From Pseudozyma flocculosa PF-1 (taxonomy: Eukaryota > Basidiomycota > Ustilaginomycetes > Ustilaginales > Ustilaginaceae), in assembly GCF_000417875.1 (NCBI RefSeq), contig NW_006920872.1, positions 478,197 to 542,196 of the forward strand: a DNA stretch of 64,000 nucleotides, written 5' to 3'. Below are positions 9,701 to 19,528 of the stretch, piece by piece (position 1 is the first letter of the stretch; every line of letters begins with the position of its first letter). The position numbers were made by a program, and so were the translations under genes. The notes beneath the pieces were generated by a model. The model did no database searches. It saw only the letters and a list, made by a program, of their open reading frames with translations, and was not told the origin of the DNA.

Positions 9701-11279
9701 ATGCCCACAACGATGCGCAAGCGGCAGCGCAAGGCCGACCCGCTACCGACCCCCGACCGCCCCTACCTCGCCCTCGGCCTCGAGGGAAGCGCCAACAAGC
9801 TCGGCGCCGGCGTCGTCCTGCACAAGCCCCTCGACCCGGCATCGCCGCTCGGCAAGGGCGCCACCATCTCATCCCGCGCAGTCGGTCAGGTAGAGGTCCT
9901 CTCAAACGTACGACACACCTACGTCACCCCGCCAGGGCACGGCTTCCAGCCCTCGGACACAGCCAAGCACCACAAGGAGTGGATCATCAAGGTCGTCAAG
10001 GAGGCGGTGCGCAGGAGCGGCCTCGACAGCCTCGACGACGTCGACTGCATATGCTACACAAAGGGTCCCGGAATGGGCGCACCCCTCCAGTCGGTCGCCC
10101 TCGTCGCCAGGACCCTCTCGCTCCTCTACCGCAAGCCCCTCGTCGGCGTCAACCACTGCGTCGGCCACATTGAAATGGGCCGCACCATCACCGGCGCGGC
10201 CAACCCCGTCGTCCTCTACGTCAGCGGCGGCAACACCCAGGTCATTGCCTACTCGGCCCAGCGCTACCGCATCTTTGGCGAGACGCTCGACATTGCCGTC
10301 GGCAACTGCCTCGACCGCTTCGCCCGCGTCATCGGCCTCAGCAACGACCCCAGCCCGGGGCAGAACATCGAAAAGGAGGCCAAGAAGGGCAAGCGGCTCG
10401 TACCCCTGCCGTACGCGACAAAGGGCATGGACGTCTCGCTCGCCGGCATCCTCAGCGCCACCGAGGCCTACACGCGCGACAAGAGGTTCCGACCCAACGC
10501 GCCCCGGTCACACGACGACGCTCCCGTCGGCAGCCTCGCAAACGGCCAGACGTGGAGCGGGGAGGGAGGAGGCAAGCACATCGTCAACCTCGGCGCCGAC
10601 CCAGCGCGCGCGACAGAGACGGAACCCGAGGGCGAGACGACGGCCGACGCGGACGACGTGAACGCCACACTAGACGACTCCAAGGTCGACGTCTCGCAGG
10701 CGGGCATCGAGCAGCTCGACGCATCAGTAGACGTCATCACCCCGGCCGACCTGTGCTTCAGCCTGCAAGAGCACATCTTCTCGATGCTGGTCGAGATCAC
10801 CGAGCGTGCCATGGCCCACATCGGGAGCAAGGAGGTGCTCATCGTGGGGGGCGTGGGCAGCAACGAGCGTCTGCAGCAGATGATGGGCATCATGGCGGGC
10901 GAGCGCGGCGGCAGCGTGTTTGCCACCGACGAGAGGTGAGTGGTCGCGGTCGTGGTGTTGCGGTCATCGTGGCGAGAAAGGACATCGCTGACCTGCAAGA
11001 GACCCTGCCCCACTACTTCTGCGCCCGATACCTTCAGGTTCTGCATCGACAACGGCATCATGATCGCCCACGCGGGCCTACTGTCGCATCGCATGGGCCT
11101 CGAGACGACGCTCGAAAAGAGCACCGTCACGCAGCGGTTCCGCACCGATGCTCCCCTGATTTCGGTGAGTGGTCAGGCTGCCAATCTGTGGTCGATGGCG
11201 ATGTAGCACAACACGGCGGCTGATTCGGTCCTCGGCCATCTCGCTCTTCTTCACTTTCTTGTGGCAGTGGCGAGCATGA
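9701..11279 (+). CDS. KAE1: tRNA N6-threonylcarbamoyladenosine transferase (KAE1, KEOPS subunit)
   Basis: Catalytic subunit of the KEOPS complex, transferring the threonylcarbamoyl group to A37 of ANN-decoding tRNAs. Three exons, 9701-10935, 11038-11164 and 11268-11279 (introns 102 and 103 nt), give 457 aa. The start is the first ATG before the conserved LGLEGSANK. The metal-binding motif [11 protein letters not shown] has His152 and His156; SGGNTQ starts at Ser175; [16 protein letters not shown] follows. Splicing joins TDER to [13 protein letters not shown] as in the family. The last exon is only 12 nt and gives Trp-Arg-Ala-stop, matching the usual C-terminal WRD. Residues about 265-345 are a Gly/Asp/Thr-rich insert absent from the typical ~340-390 aa protein. 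Confidence 0.95.
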
Positions 11280-11986
11280 TGTGGTGGGAGACATGGTTCA
11301 CGGCCGCACCTTGTAGTCTTTGCCGGGCCACTTTGGCGAAGCCCATGACACGATGAACGAACCCGCATGCTTGAGGGCGACTCTGGCTTTACCGCGTTGG
11401 GAAGACGAGGGTGCAGACTGTGCTGAGGCCGTGTTGCTGCCGCCGCCAGGGCTGAGCACCGCCGTCGCTTGGCAGTGAGAGCAGCAGAGTGTGAGATGGT
11501 GGCGAAAGGAGAGGGAAGCAGAAGGGAATGGCCGGGTGTGTTGACTGTGGCCAGCCAGGCAGGGCCAGGGCGAGTTGCGCAAGGGCCACCCACCCAACGC
11601 CAAATCCGCTTGCCGGTCTGTGCCTCGACCCGCTCGACCCCACCTGGCCCGTTCCTCGACCACCACCACCACCACCCGAACCACCACCACCACCACCTTA
11701 GACCGCTATACCAGCTCATCTTTTGCAGCTGTTGTACTGCACCTGGAGTCGACTCCCTTGTGGCCGTCTCCTCAGCTCTCGATCAGCCTCGAGCGTTCCT
11801 GGCAGCTTGCATCAACGAAAGCTGCAAACAGCAGGGTCGACACAGCAGCGCCTTCGACAACTTGACATTGGCAGACTCCTTTCCGCCCGCTTTCGACACT
11901 GCAGCCATCCTGCCTCGGCTCATTCCGATACTCAGTGCACCGCTCGCCCGCCGATACCCCTTAACTGAGCCCGACCGGCCCAAGCA
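11280..11986. other. Intergenic region KAE1-ATG5
   Basis: About 0.7 kb between tandem plus-strand genes. It contains the KAE1 3' flank and the ATG5 promoter, with an ACC-rich stretch at about 11660-11699. No gene is visible. Confidence 0.6.
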
Positions 11987-13660
11987 ATGTCTACGATATC
12001 CACGCCCCAAGTCGGTGGCACCTCGTCTGCCTTTGGCTCGCCCAGCGGAGCCGGCACCATGTCCTCGCCTCGGCCAACGATCCCACCACCGTCCTTTGCG
12101 CCGGGGCCATCGAATGCGGCGGGGAATGCCGGTCCACCGCAGCCCAACTCTACCTTTCGCCGGCTGGTGTGGTCCGGCACCATCCCCATTGCCGTCTCCC
12201 TGGACCCGTCGGATCTACCCCCCGGCTCGGACCAGGCACTCGCTTCGACCTACCTCATCGTGCCGCGCGTCTCGTACCTGCCCCTCATTGTGGAAGAGGT
12301 GCGGCGGTCGATGGTCGAGCTGGTGCTCGACGACAATGCACTTGCGGCGGTCGATGAGCGGGAATGGTGGTTCGAGTACGAGGGGCAACCGCTCAGGTGG
12401 TAAGTCTAGTCGGCGGCTTCGAAGAGCTTCCCAAGTCGAGCACCGAGGCAAGCACCTGCGACACGAGGCGCTGACCAGATCGACCACTCCCTGCCACCTC
12501 TCGCAGGCACTGGCCGATCGGATTGCTGTACGACTACCACACGAGCAATCCGGCCGCTTCGACGATAGCGACGAGCGCGGCGGGCACTGCGGGTGCGCCT
12601 CCGGCATCGCGCTTTGACGGCCTCCTCGCCTCGTCGGCCTCAGTTATTCCGCCAGCCATCAGCCCGACGACGTCACGGCAAGCCGAGGTATCGGCGTTGG
12701 GGCGTCTGCCCTGGCAGATCCGGCTACGGCTGAGCAAGCCGCCTCTGGACAAGCTGCACTCCAAGTCCGGCGTAGACATCTGCAAGACGAGCTTCATGTC
12801 GATGATCAAGGAGGCCGACTTTGTGCGGTACGGCAGCACGAAAAAGGTCGTCAACCTGCGGAGGCAGGAGCAGGACGCCCTGTGGGAGGGTGTGGTCCAG
12901 CGTGAGTGCCGAGGCGGATTTTCGTCGACAGTGCTCGACCTACTAGAGCAAGTGACTGACCGCGGTCTTCGATCTCTCGACACCTTGCTATCCTGCTCCT
13001 GATCGCGCTCGTGCAGACGACTTTGACGCGTACTGGGCGGTGGCGCACAAGCTCGTGCCCAGCACGCAGCCGCTGTCGACCTCGAGCAGCGCCGAGGCGG
13101 AGCGGGAATACCTGAGCCGTGCGGCGGCGCTGCGCAGCGGAGGGTCCTCTGCCGCGCTCTCGGAGGAGAAGCCGGGCGGCTCGGTGGGGATGCCGCGGCA
13201 GGCCTCATTCACCTCGCAGTCGAACGAGTCGCAGGCGAGCCTGGCGCCCAGCATGGTCTCGACCATGACCGGCGCCACGTCGTCGGACGCGCACGGAGGG
13301 ACGATGACGCCGTCGGGCGCAGCGGCTACCAGCAGCAGCGGCGGCATCCGGAGCGTGCCGATCCGCATCCTGCTGCCGGACGGTGCCCCCTCTGTCCAGG
13401 AGCCGGTGGCGCCGCTGCTCGAGGACGGCAGGCCGGCGACGCTGGCGACGCTGCTATCGGGCCTCTTCCCGCTCCTCTTTCCGCCTCCGCCGTCGTTTTC
13501 GAGCTTTCAGGCGGCCAGCCCGCCGCTGGCGTACGCCGTGATCCAGGGGGTGCGGATGCCGCTCGACGCCGAGGTCGGGTGGCTCGGGTCGACGATGCTC
13601 AGCCCGGACGGCTGGCTCACCATCGTCATCGGCCTGTTGCCTCAAGGCGCTCCAGCATGA
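11987..13660 (+). CDS. ATG5: Autophagy protein 5 (ATG5)
   Basis: ATG5 is conjugated to ATG12 and, with ATG16, acts as E3 for lipidation of ATG8 at the phagophore. Three exons, 11987-12399, 12507-12901 and 13017-13660 (introns 107 and 115 nt), give 483 aa, longer than yeast (294) or human (275) ATG5. After a disordered Ser/Pro leader the first ubiquitin-like domain begins with RRLVWSGTIPIAV and has YLIVPRVSYLPL. The first junction reads [22 protein letters not shown], a family hallmark. The helical part has SMIKEADF; by alignment with human MKEADALKH its Lys239 is the expected ATG12 acceptor. A Ser/Thr/Gly-rich linker (about 315-390) precedes the second ubiquitin-like domain, with AVIQGVRMPLD and SPDGWLTIVI near the end. 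It lies in tandem with KAE1 and TAF12. Confidence 0.95.
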
Positions 13661-14637
13661 GGTGCACAGTGCAGGGGTCGGCGGTATCGACGCGAGGAAC
13701 TGCCGCTGCTCCCATCCCAGCCAGTCGTTCTCGCACAAGCGCCGTGGTCAAGGCAACCCTGTGGGCTGCGGTACCCTTTGCCTTTGCACATGGACCTTAT
13801 CCTATCGCCCGATGCCTGCCTCTGTCGGCACCCACACATAGATGTCCGTAGCGCCTGTTCAGTCCATCCAAGGGGTCCGTCAATGGGAATCTGAAGCAGA
13901 GGGGTTTTAGTAGGTGGCGGATGGGGTCGTCCGGGCGGCAATCGATTGTCAATTGACGCCCGATTTTGCCCGATGTGTGCGGGGTGGAGCAGGCCATGGC
14001 GGGCAGGCCCTCTGGCCCTGAGAGGCGTCGCCCGACGCGCGCGTTTGGCCGTCGGTGGCCGCTTGCCTTCCTACCCGCTCCTTCCAGCCAGCCACCAGCC
14101 ACCTTTGAGCCCCTGTCCATCCAGGCTCGCCACGCACAGCAGCCTGTTCACCACCACTGCCGCCCCATCCACGCATTGCTGTGCTGCCACCGCTGATTCG
14201 CCAATCGCTGCTGCTGCCACGGACAACACCCACGACGACGACGACGACGACAGCGACGCCAAGGCTCGATCCGATGTACATTCCCCGTCGGCTTTAACCT
14301 GGCCGACCAAACGAGCGGAGAGCGTCAGCAGCGAACGATCCGCCAAGCCGAGCTGAGCTGACTGTACGGCGCCACGGGGTCCAGGACACAAGGTCCACGG
14401 ACGCCTCCCATCATCTCTCGGCCACATCGACATCCAGTCATCCGGCTCGGACGAGTCGCTGGACCGTGACCCGACTGCTGCTCCCCACGAGATTGCCCGC
14501 ACCAGCCCACGGATCATCGACCCCCTCGCCCCCCAGCGTTCGGCCAAGCCGCCCTCTCCTGGCTGCTGCGCCGCGTCCATCCGCCTTTCGGCCAAAGTCG
14601 CTTGCCGGTGCCGTCGCTGCCGCAGCTTTCCCTCGCC
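13661..14637. promoter_or_regulatory. Intergenic region and 5' flank of TAF12
   Basis: About 1 kb between tandem genes. It includes a GAC trinucleotide run at about 14233-14251. No gene is visible; it most likely holds the ATG5 terminator and the TAF12 promoter and 5' UTR. Confidence 0.55.
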
Positions 14638-14718
14638 ATGAACCAGCAGGGTCAAGGCTCAGGTCCTAGCGGCCAGCCGGGCGCGGGCACACCTGGACTA
14701 CCATCACAACAACTGCCG

Positions 14719-14749
<31 letters not shown>

Positions 14750-17700
14750 CAGGCACTCCGCAGCAGCAGACTGGCCAGCTCGCCGGATTGCAGGGACAGA
14801 ACGCCGGCACCCTCCAGGCTCAGCAGTACAAGGCGGCGCTGATGCAGGCGCAGCAACAGCAGCTCCAGGCCATGCGGGCCAACCAGGCCGCCCAGGCGCG
14901 CAACCCCGGCCAAGCTCAGCCCCGGCCTCCAAACGGTCAAGCTCAGCCACAGCCGCAGCAGCAGCCTCAGCAGCAGCAACTCCCCTTCCAGCAGCCACAG
15001 CCGCAGCAGCAGCAGCAACAGCAGCAGGGCCAGGCGCCAGGGCAGGTGCCCGGTCTACAGGGCCTGCAGGCGCTGCTACAGAACAATCCGGAGCGCCTTG
15101 CTGCTTTCGTCAATGCGGCGAGGGAGGGAAAGGTCAGCCAGGAGCAGCTGGCGCAGCTCCGCGTCCTGCTCGGCGCTCATCAGGCTCAGCAGCAACAGCT
15201 TCAGCAGCAGCAGCAACAGCAACAGCAGCAGGTGCGGCCGCCTCAGCCCAATATGCCCCAGATCTCGCCTCAACCGCCGCAACCACAGCAGCAGCAGCAA
15301 CAGCAAGCGCCGACTCCTCAACAGCAGCAGCAACAGCAGCCCCAGGCAAACACACAGATGGCCGATACGATGTTGCAGCAGGTCCAGCAGCAGCAGCAGC
15401 AGCAGCAGCAGATGCCAAGGCCGCCGAACATGATGCAGCAACCACAACAGCAGCCGCAGCCGCAGCAGCCACAGCCACAGCCACAGCAGGGCATGGCGCG
15501 GCCTCCACAGGCAGGAGCGACGGCGAATGCTCCGGGCGCGGTCGCCAGGCCTCCGGGCACGCCAGCTGCCAACCAAGGCCCTCAGAACGAGGCTGCGCTC
15601 ATGGAGCAGTTCAACCGCTTCTCGCAGCCCATGCGGATGAAGGTGCAAGCGCTGGAGAACGCGCTCAAGAACCAGAACCTGACGCCCGAGCAGAGGCAGC
15701 AGTACACCAACGCGCTCAACGAGTCACGCACGCAGCTGCAGAACCTGGCCAAGCAGATCCATCTTCTGCGGGAATCGATGCGGCAGAAACAGGCTCAGGC
15801 ACAGACGCAAGCGCAACAGGCACAAGCACAGACTCAGTCGCCCGCACCCGCCGGTCCTTTGTCGCAGCCTGCTCAGGCTCAGGTCACGGGGCAGCAGCAG
15901 CCGCAACAGCCGCCGCCAGGGACGCCGCAGCAGCCCGGCGGTCCTGGCGCATCCGCACCAGGTAAGGCGACGCCACAGGCCGCAGCCACGACCGCAGCCA
16001 AGCCAAAGGCCTCGGCCAAGAAGGCTGCCGGTGGCAAGGCGGGTCAGGCCAAGGAGACGGCGGCGGCCAAGAAAGCTGCGGCTGCTGCGGCAAAGGCGAG
16101 CGCGGCGGCCTCCCCGGCTGCACCGGCGGCAGCATNNNNNNNNNNNNNNNNNNNNNNNNNNNNNNNNNNNNNNNNNNNNNNNNNNNNNNNNNNNNNNNNN
16201 NNNNNNNNNNNNNNNNNNNNNNNNNNNNNNNNNNNNNNNNNNNNNNNNNNNNNNNNNNNNNNNNNNNNNNNNNNNNNNNNNNNNNNNNNNNNNNNNNNNN
16301 NNNNNNNNNNNNNNNNNNNNNNNNNNNNNNNNNNNNNNNNNNNNNNNNNNNNNNNNNNNNNNNNNNNNNNNNNNNNNNNNNNNNNNNNNNNNNNNNNNNN
16401 NNNNNNNNNNNNNNNNNNNNNNNNNNNNNNNNNNNNNNNNNNNNNNNNNNNNNNNNNNNNNNNNNCTGGCACGCCTGCGCCGGGAGCCAAGCCGTCTCCG
16501 GGACCTGCCGGACAACAGAACGGGACTGCTGGTGGTCCGGCTGCAGCTCCCACTCCGGGAGGAGCAGGGGCAGGCCCTGCACCTACTGTCGGCAGCGCAG
16601 CAGCTCAGGCAATGGCGGGCACGACGGCGCCAGCAGCATCTGCCGCACCTGTGACGAGCGCCGCCTACGGAGTCAGCGCGATCCCTGCGACCCTCAACGT
16701 TTCGCCGACGGTGAGGCCGGAGCCGTTCCCCAACGCAGCAGGTCCGCGCCCCACCCTCACGCAGGGACTCGGCACGGCGCCGGTGCTGGGTACGCCGGCC
16801 ATCCTGCAGCGACCCAACCCGCTCGGCAACGCCAATGGCGGTCTCGACGGCTCGGCCACCGACGGAGGCGGAGCGATCGCTGCTGGCGAAGGCGCATCTT
16901 CGAGCTGGGAGGAGCTGTTGGGCATCGCAGCGCGAGAGGGAGGCATGGCTGGCGGCGATGGCAACGACCTGTTCGGTATTGATGGCGCTGCCGGCGGCCG
17001 CCCCGGTGCAGGAGATGCTGCCGGTGTGGGCGCAGGTCTCGGGGTCGGCGGCGGGCTGGGAGCGGTCGGTGTCACGACGGCGAGTGGCGCTGGCGGCACG
17101 GATGGGGCCGGTGCGCTGGGAGGAGCAGACGACCGACTGCTGACGAAGCGCAAGATCCAGGACCTGATTGGCGAGATTGACGCCAACGAGCGGCTCGAGG
17201 GTGATGTTGAAGATGTGAGTGACTGCCGTTCGTCGTGCTCGGAAGCACGCTCGCTGCGTTCGGGAGACGACAACGCTCTGACGCTTGGACCCGCACCGTT
17301 GCCTGATACATACGGTTCTGCCTACTGCGCGCAGCTGTTGCTCGAGATCGCGGACGAGTTTATCGAGAGCGTGACGCAGATGGGCTGTCGACTGGCCAAG
17401 CACCGGCGCGGCGACAAGCTCGAGGTGCGGGATGTGCAGCTGCACCTCGGTGAGTGTGTCCCGGCTTGTCCCTGGACGCCGTTCCCTTGGGCTCTAGTGT
17501 CACTTCGTTGCTGACCTTCCATCTCTGGCTGCGACCGTATCCGCGATGGCGATCCGACCGCAGAGAGGAACTGGAACCTGCGCGGTACGTCTTGCCCACT
17601 ATGTTGTGCGGTGACCCTCGTCGATGCTGCGCGGTGAGCTGGAACTAATCCTCGTCGTCCGATCTCCCTATTCTTTGGCCTCCCGCTCTGCCGGACCCCA

Positions 17701-17799
17701 ACAGTGCCGTTCCCTGGGTCCATGCCGATCCCGCCGCCGCGTGCAAAACCGTCGGCGGCCGGTACCAAGAGCGGCGGTGGCGGTGGTGGTGGCAACTGA
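14638..17799 (+). CDS. TAF12: TFIID subunit TAF12, very Gln-rich, with internal gap
   Basis: TAF12 is a histone-fold subunit of TFIID (and SAGA in fungi) that pairs with TAF4 or Ada1. Four exons: 14638-17214, 17335-17449, 17564-17584 and 17705-17799 (introns 120, 114, 120 nt). This gives 935 aa if the 330-base N run at 16136-16465 is correctly sized. Residues 1 to about 830 are poly-Gln, then Ala- and Gly-rich, low complexity. The histone fold begins near residue 834 with LLTKRKIQDLIGEIDANERL and continues across the first junction as VEDLLLEIADEFIESV, then CRLAKHRRGDKLEVRDVQLHL. Exon 3 is a 21-nt microexon encoding the RNWNLR region. The tail ends in a Gly run. Human TAF12 is 161 aa and yeast 539, so the N-terminal expansion is extreme. 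The start is the first ATG of the open frame; an upstream non-coding exon is possible. Confidence 0.92.
14719..15500 (+). repeat. CAG/CAA-rich poly-glutamine coding tracts
   Basis: Several runs of mixed CAG and CAA codons (for example near 14719-14746, 15007-15027, 15187-15231, 15382-15411) inside TAF12 exon 1. They are length-variable candidates between strains and produce long false open frames on the other strand. Confidence 0.85.
16136..16465. other. Assembly gap (330 N) inside TAF12
   Basis: 330 N, a multiple of three, within the low-complexity part of TAF12 exon 1. The frame stays open on both sides, so the size may be a true estimate, but missing repeat copies cannot be excluded. Confidence 0.97.
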
Positions 17800-19528
17800 G
17801 GATGAGGATGGCCTGTCGTGTCGAGCTGCTTGGCAGCCCTGGAAGCGTTTTGTGTATCACCTCGATCTGATATCGCGTTCCACCGGAACAGCGGTACGGT
17901 GCGGCGCAGCGCAGGAGGTCGCCGTCTGTCGGCTATCTGCGGTTTATCCGGCCTGGTCTGGCCTGGCCTGGCCATGCTATGCACATGCACGCAGACCTGC
18001 TTGCTTGCTTGGTTGCCACTCGCCAGGCGATGCGAAGCGGCGTGGCTGAGTCGCGGGAAGGGGCGAGCGAGGTGGCATCTGTGAGCATACGCACGGCGCA
18101 CGGCGCTTGTCTAGGCTGCAAGACGACGTCGGTCTCGCCACGCCCGCTCTCGGCACTTGGGCTCGCTCACACGAGCGAGCGAGCCTGCCCCCGCCAGGTG
18201 GTCGGCCCCTGGTGGAATTCGCGGAACGGTCAGAGAGGCTTGACGAGTGTGGGGGAGGAAGGAGGAAGGAGGCGGGCTCTTCTGATTGGACGATGAAGGC
18301 CGCCAGGGCCAGGGCCTGGACCCGCGCTTTCCTTGCCCCATCATCTCCTCTCCCCTCGCGGAGATACAGATGGAGCGGGGAGGCTATCGCTTGCTTGATC
18401 TCTAGGCAGCCACCGACGGCGTCGTGGAGTCAGGAAGCGGTCAGGTCAGGCCAGGGAGCGTAGCGTGTCCTCGCGTGGCCTCTGGCAGCATCCGTCCCCG
18501 CTCCCCATCTAACTATGGCTACAACGAGGGACGGTCAGGCCAGCCCCGCACTCTCGCCATCGCTTCTGTTCCATGGCGTCTTGTTGTCGGCCCTGCTTCT
18601 ACTCTGACATGCCTGTCTGGCCGCGAGAAGAGCGTAGCGTGGCTTCAGTGACCGTGCTTCGCTTTCGACCCAACCGTTGCCCAATTGACCGGCCAGCAGG
18701 CAGGCCGACCCCACACTCCACGGGCCACGGGCCACGAGCGCAACGAGAAGATGCGTGGTTGACGGTCGAGGCGAGGAGGACAGGCTGTCCCAGCCTAGCG
18801 AGCCTGCTGCCCTCTTGATGGCTGGCTGAGCTCTAACCAGTCGGCCCGACTATGCTATCATCAAGTGGCCTCTTGTCCGCCCTCGACCTGCCTGGCCTGG
18901 CCCTGCCTGTCCCCCCCAGTCCCATCCCATCCGCTGCCTTGCTCCCCTCTCTTCGCTTCCCCTCGGCCATCACTTGCTTCCCGTCCTTACCCCCTCCGCC
19001 AACGCCTTATCTCCCCTCCGCTCTGGAACCTGCATCGTCTCGTGCCCCTACAGCACCGTACCGTACCGTACCACACCACATCTAAGCCCTCGCCCGTCCT
19101 CGCACGGTCGCCTCCCTTGCTCGCTCGGTCCGAAGCCATCCCCCTGCTGCCCTTTTCTATCGCCTCGTCGCCATCGCACCTTCGACCAGTTCCTCTGCAC
19201 GCTACGTTACTTCTCTCTCCACATCAGTCCCCCGGTCTGCTTTCGCCTCCCTGCTATATACCCCCCGACTTCGCTTGCTATCGCCACCAGCATCAAGTCC
19301 ACTTTGACTTTTGCCCCCGGACGGATCGCCACCTCGCACCTCGCTCCGCCGCGACCCTGACTTTGACGACCTTTGCCTCGATTGCGCCAAGCACGCACGC
19401 GACCATCGACAGACGCCAACGACGCTACGACGCTACGACTCTACGCTCCGCCTCTGCACCCGCGCCTACCCACGGCGAACCAGCGGCCGCTCCCCCCGGG
19501 ACACCCCTCTCCTCGACTCGACCCGACC
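17800..19528. other. Intergenic region TAF12-permease
   Basis: About 1.7 kb without a supported gene. It holds the TAF12 3' flank and the promoter of the permease. From about 18880 onward the plus strand is pyrimidine-rich, typical of a fungal 5' flank or UTR. Confidence 0.6.
19255..19260 (+). promoter_or_regulatory. Candidate TATA element of the permease gene
   Basis: TATATA in GC-rich sequence, 269 bases before the permease ATG and within a pyrimidine-rich stretch. If used, it implies a 5' UTR of roughly 200 bases or more. Confidence 0.35.
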
